Assembly (NCBI GenBank): GCA_963748985.1
Contig: CAVVKQ010000013.1
Span: 1 to 64,000 of the forward strand
Length of the DNA: 64,000 nucleotides
From: RPQJ01 sp963748985
Lineage (GTDB): Bacteria; Pseudomonadota; Gammaproteobacteria; Steroidobacterales; Steroidobacteraceae
Direction of reading: 5' to 3'
In this document: one piece after another, positions 40,601 through 50,087 of the stretch
How positions within the stretch are numbered: the first letter of the stretch is position 1
Layout of the letters: each line of letters opens with the position of its first letter
The notes under the pieces: generated by a model
Told to the model about the DNA's origin: nothing
Database searches by the model: none
The model's input: only the letters and a program-made list of their open reading frames with translations
Program-made: the position numbers and the translations under genes

Positions 40601-42478
40601 CTCCAGTTCCGGGTCCAGCGTGCGGCCGGCCGCATGCTTGACCTCGATGTCCTGGATCCACAGCGTCGAGCCGTCCGTCGGCGCCACGCGGTACGGACGC
40701 TCGTTCAGGATGCGCAGGTCGAAATTCTCGAGCAGCGGCAGGATGTCGGACATCGCGACGGGTTCGCCGCGGCGGTAAAGTCTGAGGTGGAGCGCGCCAC
40801 TGGCGGGGCCGCCGGGGCGCAGTTCCATCCCGAGTGCCGTCGGGCTGGTGTCCAGTGCGGCAAGTTCCTGCAGGTCGTGAATGGCCTCGGCCGGTGGCAC
40901 GTCTTCCTCGTACGCGACGGGGAACGCGTCCTCGAACCGCGCCGCCAGCTGGTCAGCTGCTGTTGCTGGCAACCGCGCCTGCAGTTCGTCGTTCAGGTGG
41001 TCAGTCCACGTCCGCATCGCGGCAGTGATGCGTTGCTCGATGCGCTCGACGTCGGCCACGACGCTGCGCGCAGGGTCCGTTCGCACGAGAATGTGGAGTC
41101 GTGCGAGCGCGGATTCGGAAATCTGCACCTGCGACTCGAGGTCCACGCCCGCGAGATCTTCGAGCAGGATGCGCTCGATCCGTTCACGGACCTGCGTGTT
41201 ATAGCGGTCACGCGGCACGTACAGCAGGCACGAGAAGAACCGCTGGTACGGATCGCGGCGCGCGAAGAGGCGCACGCGCTGGCGTTCGTACAGGTTGACG
41301 ATGCCACGCGTCGTGCGCACGAGTTCCGGCACCGTCGACTGGAACAGTTCGTCGCGCGGATACGTCTCGAGCACGTGCATCAGCGACTTGCCATCGTGAC
41401 TCGTCGATGACACTCCGATGTGGTCGACCACGCGCTGCACCTTGTGGCGCAGCAGGGGAATCTCGCGTGGACTGGTGCTGTAGGTGCTCGACGTGAACAA
41501 GCCGATGAAGCGTCGCTCGCCGACGACGCGACCGCCCTTGTCGAAGGTCTTGATGCCGACGTAATCGAGGTAGGTCGCGCGGTGCACGGTGGAGACCGAG
41601 TTGGCCTTGGTCACGATCAGCAGCGCGACCTCGCGCGCCTTGCGCTGCAGTTCGCCGGTGAGCACCGTCGGTTTGGGCTGCGGACGGCCCTTGCCCGTGC
41701 GCAGCAGGCCCAGGCCGGAACGAGGGACTGGTACCAGCCGATCGAAAGAGCGGGTGCGCTCGAGCTTGTATTCGCGGTAGCCGAGGAACGTGAAGTGGTT
41801 GTCGGCGAGCCATTCGATGAATTCGACCGCTTCTTTTTCCTCGCGACGGGGGATGGCGGGCACGCCGGCATTCACGTCCCTGGCGATGTCCAGTGCCCGC
41901 TGACGGATGGCCGGCCAGTCGGACACAGCAAGCCTCACGTCCTCCAGCATGCGCAGGATGTTCTGGGTCAATGCTTCGTGCCGCGCCGGATCGCCAATTC
42001 GCGGCACTGCCACATGCTGCCAGGACTCCATTTTGCCGAGCGCACTGTCGGGTTCCTCCATGCTCAGCAACTTGCCACGGCGGTCCCGGGCCATGCGCAG
42101 CACCGGATGGATCATCAACTGGATCGGCAGGCGGGAGTCGCCGAGCACGACGGCCAGCGAGTCCACGAGGAACGGCATGTCCTCGGTCACGACCTCGACG
42201 ATCGTGCAGGGCGATTCCCAACCGTCACGTTGCAGCTGCGGGTTGAAAACGCGAACCCTCGGCTCGCCGGCAGGACGCACTGCGCCGAACCTGAGGGTTC
42301 CGGCGGCTGACGCTGCGAACGCTGCGGCATCGCGCGCCTGCAGGTCCTCCTCGCCGACGCCGCGGTAGTAGGCCTGCACGAACGCTGGCAGCGGCAGCGG
42401 AGCTCCGCGCGTCTTGCGCGCGAGCTTCGCAATGTCGTCGATCAGGTGCTGTCGAGCAGCGGGGATCGTTCCTGGCAT
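37652..42478 (-). CDS. gdhB: NAD-specific glutamate dehydrogenase, 180-kDa class
   Basis: The 1608-residue protein is the large L-GDH class found in Pseudomonas, Caulobacter and relatives, which converts glutamate to 2-oxoglutarate and ammonia. It has the long N-terminal ACT-like and helical regions (from WESPCTIVEVVTEDMPFLVDS), the linker with FFSCLLYVPRDRYNT, and the catalytic core with LVPVGAKGGFVPKQMP and DYDPKLISRGGGVF plus the NAD-domain KVVGEGGNLGCSQLGRIEYA. Family enzymes are allosterically controlled, often by Asp or Arg. I took the ATG at 42478; upstream codons show no family similarity. A MarR gene follows 34 nt upstream on the same strand. Confidence 0.96.
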   Translation of the reverse strand: MPGTIPAARQHLIDDIAKLARKTRGAPLPLPAFVQAYYRGVGEEDLQARDAAAFAASAAGTLRFGAVRPAGEPRVRVFNPQLQRDGWESPCTIVEVVTEDMPFLVDSLAVVLGDSRLPIQLMIHPVLRMARDRRGKLLSMEEPDSALGKMESWQHVAVPRIGDPARHEALTQNILRMLEDVRLAVSDWPAIRQRALDIARDVNAGVPAIPRREEKEAVEFIEWLADNHFTFLGYREYKLERTRSFDRLVPVPRSGLGLLRTGKGRPQPKPTVLTGELQRKAREVALLIVTKANSVSTVHRATYLDYVGIKTFDKGGRVVGERRFIGLFTSSTYSTSPREIPLLRHKVQRVVDHIGVSSTSHDGKSLMHVLETYPRDELFQSTVPELVRTTRGIVNLYERQRVRLFARRDPYQRFFSCLLYVPRDRYNTQVRERIERILLEDLAGVDLESQVQISESALARLHILVRTDPARSVVADVERIEQRITAAMRTWTDHLNDELQARLPATAADQLAARFEDAFPVAYEEDVPPAEAIHDLQELAALDTSPTALGMELRPGGPASGALHLRLYRRGEPVAMSDILPLLENFDLRILNERPYRVAPTDGSTLWIQDIEVKHAAGRTLDPELEGRRFEQAFFAVHHGQAESDGFNRLILAAGLDWKQALILRAVCRYLLQTGIPFSQRYMEAVLARNPSIAARLAWTFESRFDPDLKPATRASQVRAFAEDIDDALEKVTSPDDDRILRSFRAVIMATLRTNYYQRGADDSLKPYLSFKLDPKLLPELPKPRPMYEIWVYSPRVEGVHLRMGKVARGGLRWSDRREDFRTEILGLMKAQNVKNTLIVPVGAKGGFVPKQMPVGASREEVQREGTECYRLFIRGLLDITDNVRGEKIIPPERTVRYDPDDPYLVVAADKGTATFSDTANALAAEYGFWLGDAFASGGSAGYDHKKMGITAKGAWECVKRHFRELGLDTQSQDFTVAGIGDMAGDVFGNGMLLSPHIRLVAAFNHQHIFLDPEPDAARSFKERERLFNLPRSSWTDYDPKLISRGGGVFARNAKEIALSPQARVLLGIDAPKSTPVEIIRAILKLSVDLHWNGGIGTYVKASWEANSAVGDRTNDAVRVDGRDLRCKVVGEGGNLGCSQLGRIEYALHGGRLNTDFVDNSGGVDCSDHEVNIKIQLKAVQERTRMKTAERNRLLESMTEDVGQLVLRDNYLQSQAISLLQAAAPDRLGEHAHFIRSLELDGVLDRALEYLPNAEEIEDRRRAGLGLVRPELAMLLSYAKIALSAQLIQSDVPEDPYLSQELDRYFPPRLARRCGKLLDEHRLKREIIVTATTNSIVNRMGPTFVARTQQDTGADAATVARAYSIAREVFEVRELWTAIERLDNKVAATLQYGMMHDTIGLIRQATYWLIQRHRSTLGIEQQVARLRPGIQELTRAPLHWLDGTARASFEARHAELATAGVPADLSRRIAACNALHSSPDIVELAESRKLTVDAAAKAYFAIGGYFRLDWLRKHIEGLDTAGHWHAVARGSLREALFEVHRSLAQGVLESSRERDPVKSLDKWLVRNKASAEHARAVINDIRAQTTEIDFASLSVALQAVRRVAAAED

Positions 42479-42512
42479 GGCGGGGCGTCCTTGGTATGTC
42501 GTTCTTTTGTAG

Positions 42513-43037
42513 TCATCGGGCCGGGTCGCGACGTGTCTGTGGGCGTCGCGCCTTGGGACCGCGTGCGGCGTGCTTCGGCACACGCAGGTCCACGGAGAGA
42601 ATTTCCGCACGCTGCGTGAGTACGCCGAGCAGGCGGTCGAGCGCCGCGCGTTCGTCGATGGTCAGCGTGTCGAGCAGCAAGCGCTCGAATTCGAGGGCCA
42701 GGGGGGCGACGCCGCGATAGACGGCGGCTCCGGCCGCTGAGACCTGCAGGATGGAACGGCGCCGGTCATCGGTCGCGACGGCGCGACGCAGACGGCCAGC
42801 GCGCAGCAGGCGATTGACGGCGCGGCTGACGGCAACGGCGTCCATGCGGCTCTTCTCGGCAACTTCGCGTGCCGAGAGTCCCGGGTGGAGCATGAGCACG
42901 GCGATGACCCGCCATTCGGGGATCGACAGTCCGAAGCGTTCTTCGTAGGCCGTGGCGATCGCGTTGCTCGTCACGTTGGCGAGCACCGAGAGCCGGTAGG
43001 GCAGGAACGATTCGAGTTTGATCAACGGCGAGGTCAA
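42513..43037 (-). CDS. MarR family transcriptional regulator
   Basis: The roughly 174-residue product is a winged-helix MarR protein: a dimerisation helix (FLPYRLSVLANVTSNAIATAY), SIPEWRVIAVLMLHPGLSAREVAEKSRMDAVAVSRAVNRLL as helix-turn-helix (two adjoining blocks), and the wing GRLRRAVATDDRRRSILQVS with the DDRR motif. The C-terminus is a basic tail. The start is a TTG at 43037 or at 43025; no clear ribosome site marks either. It precedes the glutamate dehydrogenase gene by 34 nt, so it may control that gene, but no operator was recognised in the 64-nt gap upstream. Confidence 0.88.
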   Translation of the reverse strand: MTSPLIKLESFLPYRLSVLANVTSNAIATAYEERFGLSIPEWRVIAVLMLHPGLSAREVAEKSRMDAVAVSRAVNRLLRAGRLRRAVATDDRRRSILQVSAAGAAVYRGVAPLALEFERLLLDTLTIDERAALDRLLGVLTQRAEILSVDLRVPKHAARGPKARRPQTRRDPAR

Positions 43038-43101
43038 GGCGTGGGGACCGTCCGCAGCAGAAGTTTTCGATTGTAACGAATTGGGCGACGGCCGCGCCAG
43101 T

Positions 43102-44217
43102 TCAGGGGCGGTGCGGCCGCGACAGGTACTCGTGCGTCTGCATCTCCGCCAGCCGGCTGCGCGTCCGGTCGAACTCGAAACGGAGACGATCGCCGACGTA
43201 CAGTTCGTCGACGGGTGCGTACGCAGCCAGGACCAGCTTCACGCCGCGGTCGTAGAACTCGTCGACCAGCGCAATGAACCGGCGCGCGGGGTTGTCCAGG
43301 GCCTGGTCCATCTGCGGCACGCGGCTGACCAGTACGGTGTGGAAGTCGCGCGCGATTTCGACGAAATCGGCCTGCGAGCGTGGTCCGTCGCAGATGGCGT
43401 CGAAGTCGAACCACACGATTTCGTCCGCTCGCGCGACGAAGGGGATGTCCCGGCCCTCGATGGCCAGCTTTCCCGGTGCGCAGGTGTCGCCGCCACAGAG
43501 ATCGGCAAAGCGCGTCTCGAGCTGCCGGCGGGTGTCCGGCAGTCGCGCATCGAGGTACAGCGGTGCTTTTTCGAGCAGGCGCAGGCGGTAGTCCTCGCCG
43601 CCGTCGACGTTGATGACTTCGCAATGACGCTCGATGGCGGCGATGGCCGGCAGGAAGCGCTGGCGCTGCAGTCCATCGCGGTAGAGTTGCGACGGCGGCA
43701 GGTTCGAGGTGAAGACCAGCGTGACGCCGCGTTCGAGCAGTCCCGCGAAGAGGCCACCCAGCAGCATGGCGTCGGCGATATCGGCTACGAACAGTTCGTC
43801 CAGGCACAGCACGCGGGTGTCGCGCGCGATGTCAGCCGCCACGTGCTCCAGCGGGCCGGGCAGGTCGCGCAGTTCCCCGAGACGCGCGTGCAGGTCTTTC
43901 ATCAGGCGGTGGAAGTGCTCGCGCCGTGTCGACACGCCGACGTGCGCATGGAAGAGGTCCATCAGGAAAGTCTTGCCGCGGCCGACGCCGCCCCAGAGGT
44001 ATACGCCGCGCTCGCCGGCCGCGTTGCTGCCCCGCTGGCGGGCAAGAGCCCGCCAACGGCCGAACAATCCCGCTCTTGAGCGATCCTCGGCGGTGCGCAG
44101 GCGCACCACCAGGTCCGACAGGCGGTCGACCGCATGCTGTTGCGCGGTGTCCGGGCGATAGCCGTGACGAACGAGTGCCGCCTCGTACTCCTTCTGCAGG
44201 TCGGCGCGCCGCATCAT
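43102..44217 (-). CDS. zapE: Cell division ATPase ZapE (AFG1 family)
   Basis: The 371-residue AAA-type ATPase has Walker A GGVGRGKT (about residues 76-83) followed by FLMDLFHAHV, Walker B VLCLDELFVADIADAMLL, and the sensor VTLVFTSNLPPSQLYRDGLQR. E. coli ZapE binds FtsZ and affects Z-ring stability; mitochondrial AFG1 handles inner-membrane proteins. The tandem ATG ATG at 44217/44214 gives two equivalent starts. It lies 10 nt after the acetoacetyl-CoA synthetase stop on the same strand. The last 20 residues end in a His-Arg-rich tail. Confidence 0.93.
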   Translation of the reverse strand: MMRRADLQKEYEAALVRHGYRPDTAQQHAVDRLSDLVVRLRTAEDRSRAGLFGRWRALARQRGSNAAGERGVYLWGGVGRGKTFLMDLFHAHVGVSTRREHFHRLMKDLHARLGELRDLPGPLEHVAADIARDTRVLCLDELFVADIADAMLLGGLFAGLLERGVTLVFTSNLPPSQLYRDGLQRQRFLPAIAAIERHCEVINVDGGEDYRLRLLEKAPLYLDARLPDTRRQLETRFADLCGGDTCAPGKLAIEGRDIPFVARADEIVWFDFDAICDGPRSQADFVEIARDFHTVLVSRVPQMDQALDNPARRFIALVDEFYDRGVKLVLAAYAPVDELYVGDRLRFEFDRTRSRLAEMQTHEYLSRPHRP

Positions 44218-44227
44218 GCGTGGTGCT

Positions 44228-46177
44228 TCAACTGCGCAGCTCCGGCCGGTCACGGAACTCCTCGAGGGCTGCCGGGTTCGCCAGCGCATCGGTGTTCTTG
44301 ACCGCGCGGCCGTGCACGACCTCGCGCACCGCAAGCTCGACGATCTTGCCGCTGATCGTGCGCGGGATGTCACGGACCGCGACGATCCTGGCCGGCACGT
44401 GCCGTGGCGTAGTGTTGTTCCGGATCACGTCGCGGATGCGCTTTTCGAGCGTCGCGTCGAGCGTGACGCCGGCGCGCAGGCGCACGAACAGCACGACGCG
44501 TACGTCGTTGTCCCAGTCCTGGCCGATTGCGATGCTCTCGAGGATCTCGTCCAGCTTCTCGACCTGCCGATAGATCTCCGCGGTGCCGATGCGGACGCCG
44601 CCGGGATTGAGGACGGCGTCGGAACGTCCCAGGATCACGAGCCCGCCGCGTGCCGTGAGCACAGCAAAATCACCATGACACCAGGCGTTCGGGAAGCGCT
44701 CGAAATACGCGGCGCGATACCGGCTGCCGTCAGGATCGTTCCAGAAACCGACCGGCATCGAAGGGAAGGGCGCGGTGCAGACGAGTTCGCCCTGCTGGCC
44801 CTGCAGCGGCCGGCCGTCGTCGTCGAACACTGCGACGCGCATGCCGAGTCCCCGGCATTGCAGTTCGCCGCGATAGACGGGCAGCGTGGGATTGCCGAGC
44901 GCGAAGCAGGACACGATGTCGGTGCCACCCGAGATCGACGCGAGCTGGATATCGGCGCCGATCGCGTCCCGCACGAAGTCGAACTGCTCGTGCGCAAGCG
45001 GCGAACCTGTCGACAGGACGGTACGCAGGTGCGCGAGATCGACCTGGTCGATGGGCCGATAGCCGCTCTTTTCCAGCGCAGCGAGATACTTCGGGCTCGT
45101 GCCGAACTGGGCGACACGCTCCTCGCTTGCCAGCCGCCACAACACGCCTTCGTCCGGATGGAACGGCGACCCGTCGAACAGCACAACGGTGGCCTGCGAT
45201 GCCAGCGCGCTCGCGAGCCAGTTCCACATCATCCAGCCGCACGTCGTGAAAAAAAACAACCGCTCGCCGGGATGCACGTCAGAGTGCAACTGGTGTTCCT
45301 TCAGGTGCTGCAGCAGCGTGCCGCCTGCACCGTGGACGATGCACTTCGGCACGCCCGTGGTGCCCGATGAATAGAGAATGTAGAGCGGATGGTCGAATGG
45401 CAGGCGCTCGAAGGTCAGCGTTGCGCCTGGTTGACCGAACTCGTCGTAGCGAGTTGCCGCCGGCAATCGCGTGAGGTCCGGTCGTGGACTCACATTCGCC
45501 ACGACGACCACGCACGTGACCGAAGGCAGGCTTGCGAGGATGCCCGCGATGCGCTCGATCGAATCGAGCGTCTTGCCGCCGTAGCAGTAACCGTCGGCCG
45601 TAAAGAGCACTTTCGGCGCGATCTGCCCGAAGCGGTCGAGCACGCCGCGAATGCCGAAGTCGGGCGAGCATGACGACCAGGTTGCGCCGAGGCTCGTCGT
45701 TGCCAGCATCGCGACGAGCGTTTCCGGCAGGTTCGGCATGAAGCCTGCGACACGATCGCCAGCGACGATGCCGGACGCTCGCAGTCCATCGGCTACTCGT
45801 GCGACCTCAGCGCGCAGCTGGTCCCAGGACATCTCCCTGCGCCGGCCGCGTTCGTCCCGCGCGATGATGGCGGGTCCGCTGCCGGTGCCTCGCAGCAGGT
45901 TTTCGGCAAAGTTCAGCCGGGTACCCTCGAACCAGGTGGCCCCGGGCATGCGCTCGGCGTCCCGCAACACTGGATCCGGGCCGCGGTCAGCGATTACGCC
46001 GGCGAAGTCGAAAACGGCACTCCAGAAGGCGGCCGGTTCGTCAACCGACCATTGCCACAGCGACGAGTAATTGCCGCCGGGCGCACCGCGTTCGCGGGCG
46101 AACGCGTGAAATGCCGTCAGCTGCGCGGCAGCGATGCGTGCGGCGGACGGAGTCCAGTGGGGCGTCTCGTCGTTCAT
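44228..46177 (-). CDS. Acetoacetyl-CoA synthetase
   Basis: The 649-residue adenylate-forming ligase activates acetoacetate to acetoacetyl-CoA. It has the acetoacetyl-CoA synthetase N-terminus (SSLWQWSVDEPAAFWSAVFDF, GTRLNFAENLL), GATWSSCSPDFG, the AMP-binding YSSGTTGVPKCIVHGAGG, SGGTDIVSCF, and the C-domain with ISGKIVELAVREVVHG, including the catalytic Lys. The length matches the family (about 650). It feeds acetoacetate into the acyl-CoA pool handled by the thiolase and dehydrogenases upstream. The ATG was set at 46177 where similarity begins; it is 10 nt from the Fe-S oxidoreductase stop, so both may be cotranscribed with zapE. Confidence 0.93.
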   Translation of the reverse strand: MNDETPHWTPSAARIAAAQLTAFHAFARERGAPGGNYSSLWQWSVDEPAAFWSAVFDFAGVIADRGPDPVLRDAERMPGATWFEGTRLNFAENLLRGTGSGPAIIARDERGRRREMSWDQLRAEVARVADGLRASGIVAGDRVAGFMPNLPETLVAMLATTSLGATWSSCSPDFGIRGVLDRFGQIAPKVLFTADGYCYGGKTLDSIERIAGILASLPSVTCVVVVANVSPRPDLTRLPAATRYDEFGQPGATLTFERLPFDHPLYILYSSGTTGVPKCIVHGAGGTLLQHLKEHQLHSDVHPGERLFFFTTCGWMMWNWLASALASQATVVLFDGSPFHPDEGVLWRLASEERVAQFGTSPKYLAALEKSGYRPIDQVDLAHLRTVLSTGSPLAHEQFDFVRDAIGADIQLASISGGTDIVSCFALGNPTLPVYRGELQCRGLGMRVAVFDDDGRPLQGQQGELVCTAPFPSMPVGFWNDPDGSRYRAAYFERFPNAWCHGDFAVLTARGGLVILGRSDAVLNPGGVRIGTAEIYRQVEKLDEILESIAIGQDWDNDVRVVLFVRLRAGVTLDATLEKRIRDVIRNNTTPRHVPARIVAVRDIPRTISGKIVELAVREVVHGRAVKNTDALANPAALEEFRDRPELRS

Positions 46178-46187
46178 GCCCCGGATG

Positions 46188-48213
46188 CTAGCCGTTGGCG
46201 CGATTGCGCACCATGGCGGAAGCAACGAGTTCCGCGACGTCGCGCGTCACGATCGTCTCGTTCAGGTTCTTTGCCTTCAGGCCGTCACCCAGCATCACGG
46301 AGCAGTACGGGCAGGCCGTCGCGATGACGTTCGGGTGCTGTTGCAGGCCCTGCTCGACGCGCGTGACGTTGATGCGTGTGCCGATGTGCTCCTCCATCCA
46401 CATGCGCGCGCCGCCGGCGCCGCAACACATCGATTTTTCGCGGTGCAGGGGGAACTCGAGCAACGCGTCCTTGGCGACGCGACCGAGCACCGCACGCGGC
46501 GCCTCGAATTCGCCGTTGTGGCGGCCGAGGTAGCAGGGGTCGTGCAGCAGCACGCGTTCGTGCGTCGGCCGGACCTCGATGCGCTTTTCCGCCAGCAGCC
46601 GATCGATCAGCTGCGTGTGGTGCACGACCTCCCAACGGCCGCCGAACGCGGGATATTCATTGCGCAGCGAATTGAACGCGTGCGGGTCGCAGGTCACGAT
46701 CCGCTTGACGCCCAGGCCATTGAAGGATTCGACGAGCGTCGCCGCGAGCTGCTGGAACAGCATCTCGTTGCCGGCGCGTCGCACGCACTCGCCGGTGGTG
46801 GGCTCCTGCGCGCCGAGGATGCCAAAACGGACGCCGGCTTCGCGCAGGATCTCGACGAACGCGCGTGCGATCTTCTGGCCGTTCAGGTCGAAGGATTCCG
46901 CGGAGCCCACGTAGAACAGCCACTCGACCCCGGCCATGTCCGCAGCGCTGCGGATGAGCGGCACGTCGAGGCCCTTGGCCCAGTCACCGCGCGTGTCCGC
47001 GGGCAGTCCCCAGGGGTTCGACTGCACTTCGTAGGCGTCGAACACGTTCTTGAGTTCGGCGGGGAACTCGCCGTCCATCATCACGCGATGCTGGCGCAGC
47101 CGATAGAACTTCGGCAGCAGTTCGAGTTCGATCGGGCACGCAGCTTCGCAGTAGCCGCAGGTGGTGCAGGACCACAGCGTGTCTTCGCTGATCACGTCGC
47201 CCACCAGGGCCGGCAGGTTCGCCGTGGCTTCGCCGCCCGCGAGTATGGCCTCGCGCTGTTCGAGCAGGTGGTGCTTGAGGCTGTCGTTGACGCCTTTCAT
47301 CGAGAGCGGCTTGCCGGTCTGGAATGCCGGGCAGGCATCCTTGCAGCGGCCGCATTCGGTGCAGGTGAATGCGTCCAGGGCGTCCTTCCACACGAGGTCG
47401 GCCACGCTGCGCGCGCCGACTTTCAGTTCGCTTGCGTCCGCGGAGTCGTCCATGAGTGGACTCAGGTCGACGATCGGCACCGTATTGGCCGGTTTGCCAC
47501 GACGGAAGAAGAGCGCGGGCAGTGCCGTGACGATGTGGAAGTGTTCGCCGAGCGGCAGCAGCACGAGAAAGGCGCAGACGGTGATCATCTGCGTCCAGTA
47601 CGAGACCGCAGCGGCGGTCGCAAGCGCGGATGGCGACCAACCCGCGACCAGTGCCGCGAGCCATCCGCCAACGGGTGCATGGGCGCGCTCGTGCGCGATG
47701 GCCGGAACGGAGTCCGCCAGCTGCGCGAAGCGGAACGCGTCGAACGCGAGATCGGTGATCATGATGATTGCGATGAGGCTGAGCACCAGCAGCCCTTCGC
47801 GGTTGGGCTCCAGCCGCGCGGGCTTGAGCAGCAACCGGCGGTAGAAGGCGTAGCTGACGGCAAGCAGCACACTGACTTCGACCAGGTCCTTCCAGACGGT
47901 GAAGGCGTCCCCCAGCGAACCGGTCAACGCGAACTCGGCATCGAAGCCGATGACGACGAGCTGCAGCTTGCGCACCAGCAACGAAACGAAACCCAGGAAG
48001 ATGACCGTGTGCATCACCCCGGGTTTCCACTCGCGGCGGATCATTCGCTGCTGCAGCAGTCCATTGGATGACGACCGTGCGCAGGCGGTCCCACGGGTGG
48101 TCCCAGCGGATCTCCGGCTGCAGGGCCGCGACGATGGCGAGCTTGCGCACGCTGAACCAGGCGAATGCCGCGAACGCGGCCAGCAGCAACGCAGTAATTC
48201 CAAGCGGACTCAA
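46188..48213 (-). pseudogene. Membrane Fe-S oxidoreductase (EtfD/HdrD-like), interrupted by a one-base frameshift
   Basis: The C-terminal 600 or so residues read through in one frame: several membrane helices, two ferredoxin-type clusters (CTECGRCKDACP and CTTCGYCEAACP) and two CCG-type modules (HDPCYLGRHN ... CCGAGGARMW). This is the layout of membrane proteins that accept electrons from ETF. The expected N-terminus, MSPLGITALLLAAFAAFAWF then RWDHPWDRLRTVVI, starts at 48213 but in another frame. Dropping one C at 48066/48067 joins it to NGLLQQRMIRREWKPG and restores a complete protein of about 675 residues. The gene is either recently broken or intact with a sequence error. It is divergent from ETF-QO, which supports an ETF role. 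Confidence 0.8.
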
Positions 48214-48340
48214 GCCGACCTCCAGCTGCGCCGCGCGGGTTCGACGCAGGCCTATTGCGCTGCACTATCACGAGCGGAGTCACGATGTACAATTCGGGTT
48301 TCCACCACAGTCCGCCGTGGGCGGCACGAGGGCACGGTTC

Positions 48341-49996
48341 ATGCAGCGCGAAGCGATGGAGTTCGACGTCGTCGTCGTCGGGGCCGGTCCTGCAGGTCTC
48401 GCCGCCGCGATTCGACTGAAACAGCAGGCCGTCGCGGCCGGCAGCGAACTCAGCGTTTGCGTGCTCGAAAAGGGTTCCGAGGTCGGTGCGCACGTTCTCT
48501 CGGGTGCGGTCATCGATCCGATCGCGCTCGCGGAATTGTTTCCGGACTGGAAGGCGCGGGGCGCGCCGATCGAGACCCCCGTGCAGGAAGACCGGTTCCT
48601 GGTCCTGACGCAGGACAAGGCGCGCCGCATTCCGAACTGGCTGCTGCCCCCGCTGATGGACAACCACGGCATGTACATCGCGAGCCTCGGCAACGTCTGT
48701 CGCTGGCTCGGCCAGCGCGCCGAAGAACTCGGCGTCGAAGTGTTTCCCGGCTTCGCGGCCGCCGAAGTGCTGTTCAACGATGACGGCTCGGTCAAGGGCG
48801 TCGCGACGGGTGACATGGGCATCGGCAAGAACGGCGAGCACAAGGATTCGTACGCGCAGGGCATGGAACTGCATGCGAAGTACACCCTGTTCGCCGAGGG
48901 TTGCCGCGGCTCGCTGTCGCAGCAACTGATGTCGAAGTTCAACCTGCGTGACGGTGTCGATCCGCAGGTGTACGGCCTCGGTGTCAAGGAACTCTGGCAG
49001 GTGCCGAAGGAAAATCACCAGCCCGGACTCGTCGTGCACAGCCAGGGTTGGCCGCTGCCGGACGACGTGGGCGGCGGCTCGTTCCTCTATCACTTTGGCG
49101 ACGGCCTGATCTCGGTCGGTTTCGTGACGCACTTGAGTTACGCAAACCCGCACCTCTCGCCGTTCGAGGAGATGCAGCGGTTCAAGACCCACCCGGCGAT
49201 CCGCGGCTATTTCGAAGGCGGCAAGCGCCTGGCCTACGGTGCGCGCGCCATCAACGAAGGCGGCCTGCAGTCGATCCCGAAGCTCACGTTCCCGGGCGGC
49301 GCGCTGATCGGCTGCACCGCGGGTTTCGTCAACCTGCCGCGCATCAAGGGCTCGCACAACGCGATGAAGACCGGGATGCTCGCGGCCGAGGCAGCCTTTG
49401 CGGCGGTGGTGGCCGGTCGCGCGAACGACGAGCTGACGGCCTATCCGGAAGCGTTCCGCAACTCCTGGGCGTATCGCGACCTGCACAAGGTACGAAACGT
49501 GAAGCCGGGCCTGAAGTGGGGCCTTTGGGCGGGCAGCGCGCACGGTGGCGTCCACATGTGGCTCAACGACCTTGGCCTGGGCGCGCTCGTCGGTTGGACG
49601 CTGCGCCATGGCAAGGCCGACCACGAGTGCCTGAAGCCTGCGGCGGAAATGCCGCGGATCGACTACCCGCGGCCGGACGGCAAGTTGACGTTCGACCGGC
49701 TCTCGTCGGTGTTCCTGTCAGGGACGGCGCACGAGGAAGACCAGCCCGTGCACCTGCGTCTGCGCGATCCGTCGATTCCAGTGGCGGTGAATCTCGCGCG
49801 CTACGACGGACCCGAGAACCGCTATTGCCCGGCGGGTGTCTATGAGTTCGTGCCTGCAGAAGGCGGTGGGCAGCGGCTGCAGATCAACGCGCAGAACTGC
49901 GTGCACTGCAAGACGTGCGACATCAAGGACCCGCAGCAGAACATTCACTGGGTTACGCCGGAAGGCGGTGGCGGTCCGAACTACGCGTCGATGTAG
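48341..49996 (+). CDS. Electron transfer flavoprotein-ubiquinone oxidoreductase
   Basis: The 551-residue membrane-associated flavoprotein moves electrons from reduced ETF to ubiquinone. It has the N-terminal FAD motif DVVVVGAGPAGLAAAIRL, LSGAVIDPIALAELFPDW, the quinone-binding region with GFVNLPRIKGSHNAMKTGMLAAEAA (two blocks), and the C-terminal [4Fe-4S] ligands in YCPAGVYEF, NCVHCKTCDIKDPQQNIHW. The length is standard. The ATG at 48341 has CGAGGG nine bases upstream; an ATG at 48356 is possible. A TACAAT hexamer at 48288-48293 may be its -10 box. It stands divergent from the EtfD-like gene and near short-chain acyl-CoA enzymes that need ETF. Confidence 0.95.
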   Translation: MQREAMEFDVVVVGAGPAGLAAAIRLKQQAVAAGSELSVCVLEKGSEVGAHVLSGAVIDPIALAELFPDWKARGAPIETPVQEDRFLVLTQDKARRIPNWLLPPLMDNHGMYIASLGNVCRWLGQRAEELGVEVFPGFAAAEVLFNDDGSVKGVATGDMGIGKNGEHKDSYAQGMELHAKYTLFAEGCRGSLSQQLMSKFNLRDGVDPQVYGLGVKELWQVPKENHQPGLVVHSQGWPLPDDVGGGSFLYHFGDGLISVGFVTHLSYANPHLSPFEEMQRFKTHPAIRGYFEGGKRLAYGARAINEGGLQSIPKLTFPGGALIGCTAGFVNLPRIKGSHNAMKTGMLAAEAAFAAVVAGRANDELTAYPEAFRNSWAYRDLHKVRNVKPGLKWGLWAGSAHGGVHMWLNDLGLGALVGWTLRHGKADHECLKPAAEMPRIDYPRPDGKLTFDRLSSVFLSGTAHEEDQPVHLRLRDPSIPVAVNLARYDGPENRYCPAGVYEFVPAEGGGQRLQINAQNCVHCKTCDIKDPQQNIHWVTPEGGGGPNYASM

Positions 49997-50087
49997 ATCG
50001 CGCGCAACGGCATTGCGGCGACGGGCGGCTCGCGTGACGCGGTGGTTGTTCGTGATGCAACAGCCGCACCTGGCGGCACCGGCACGG

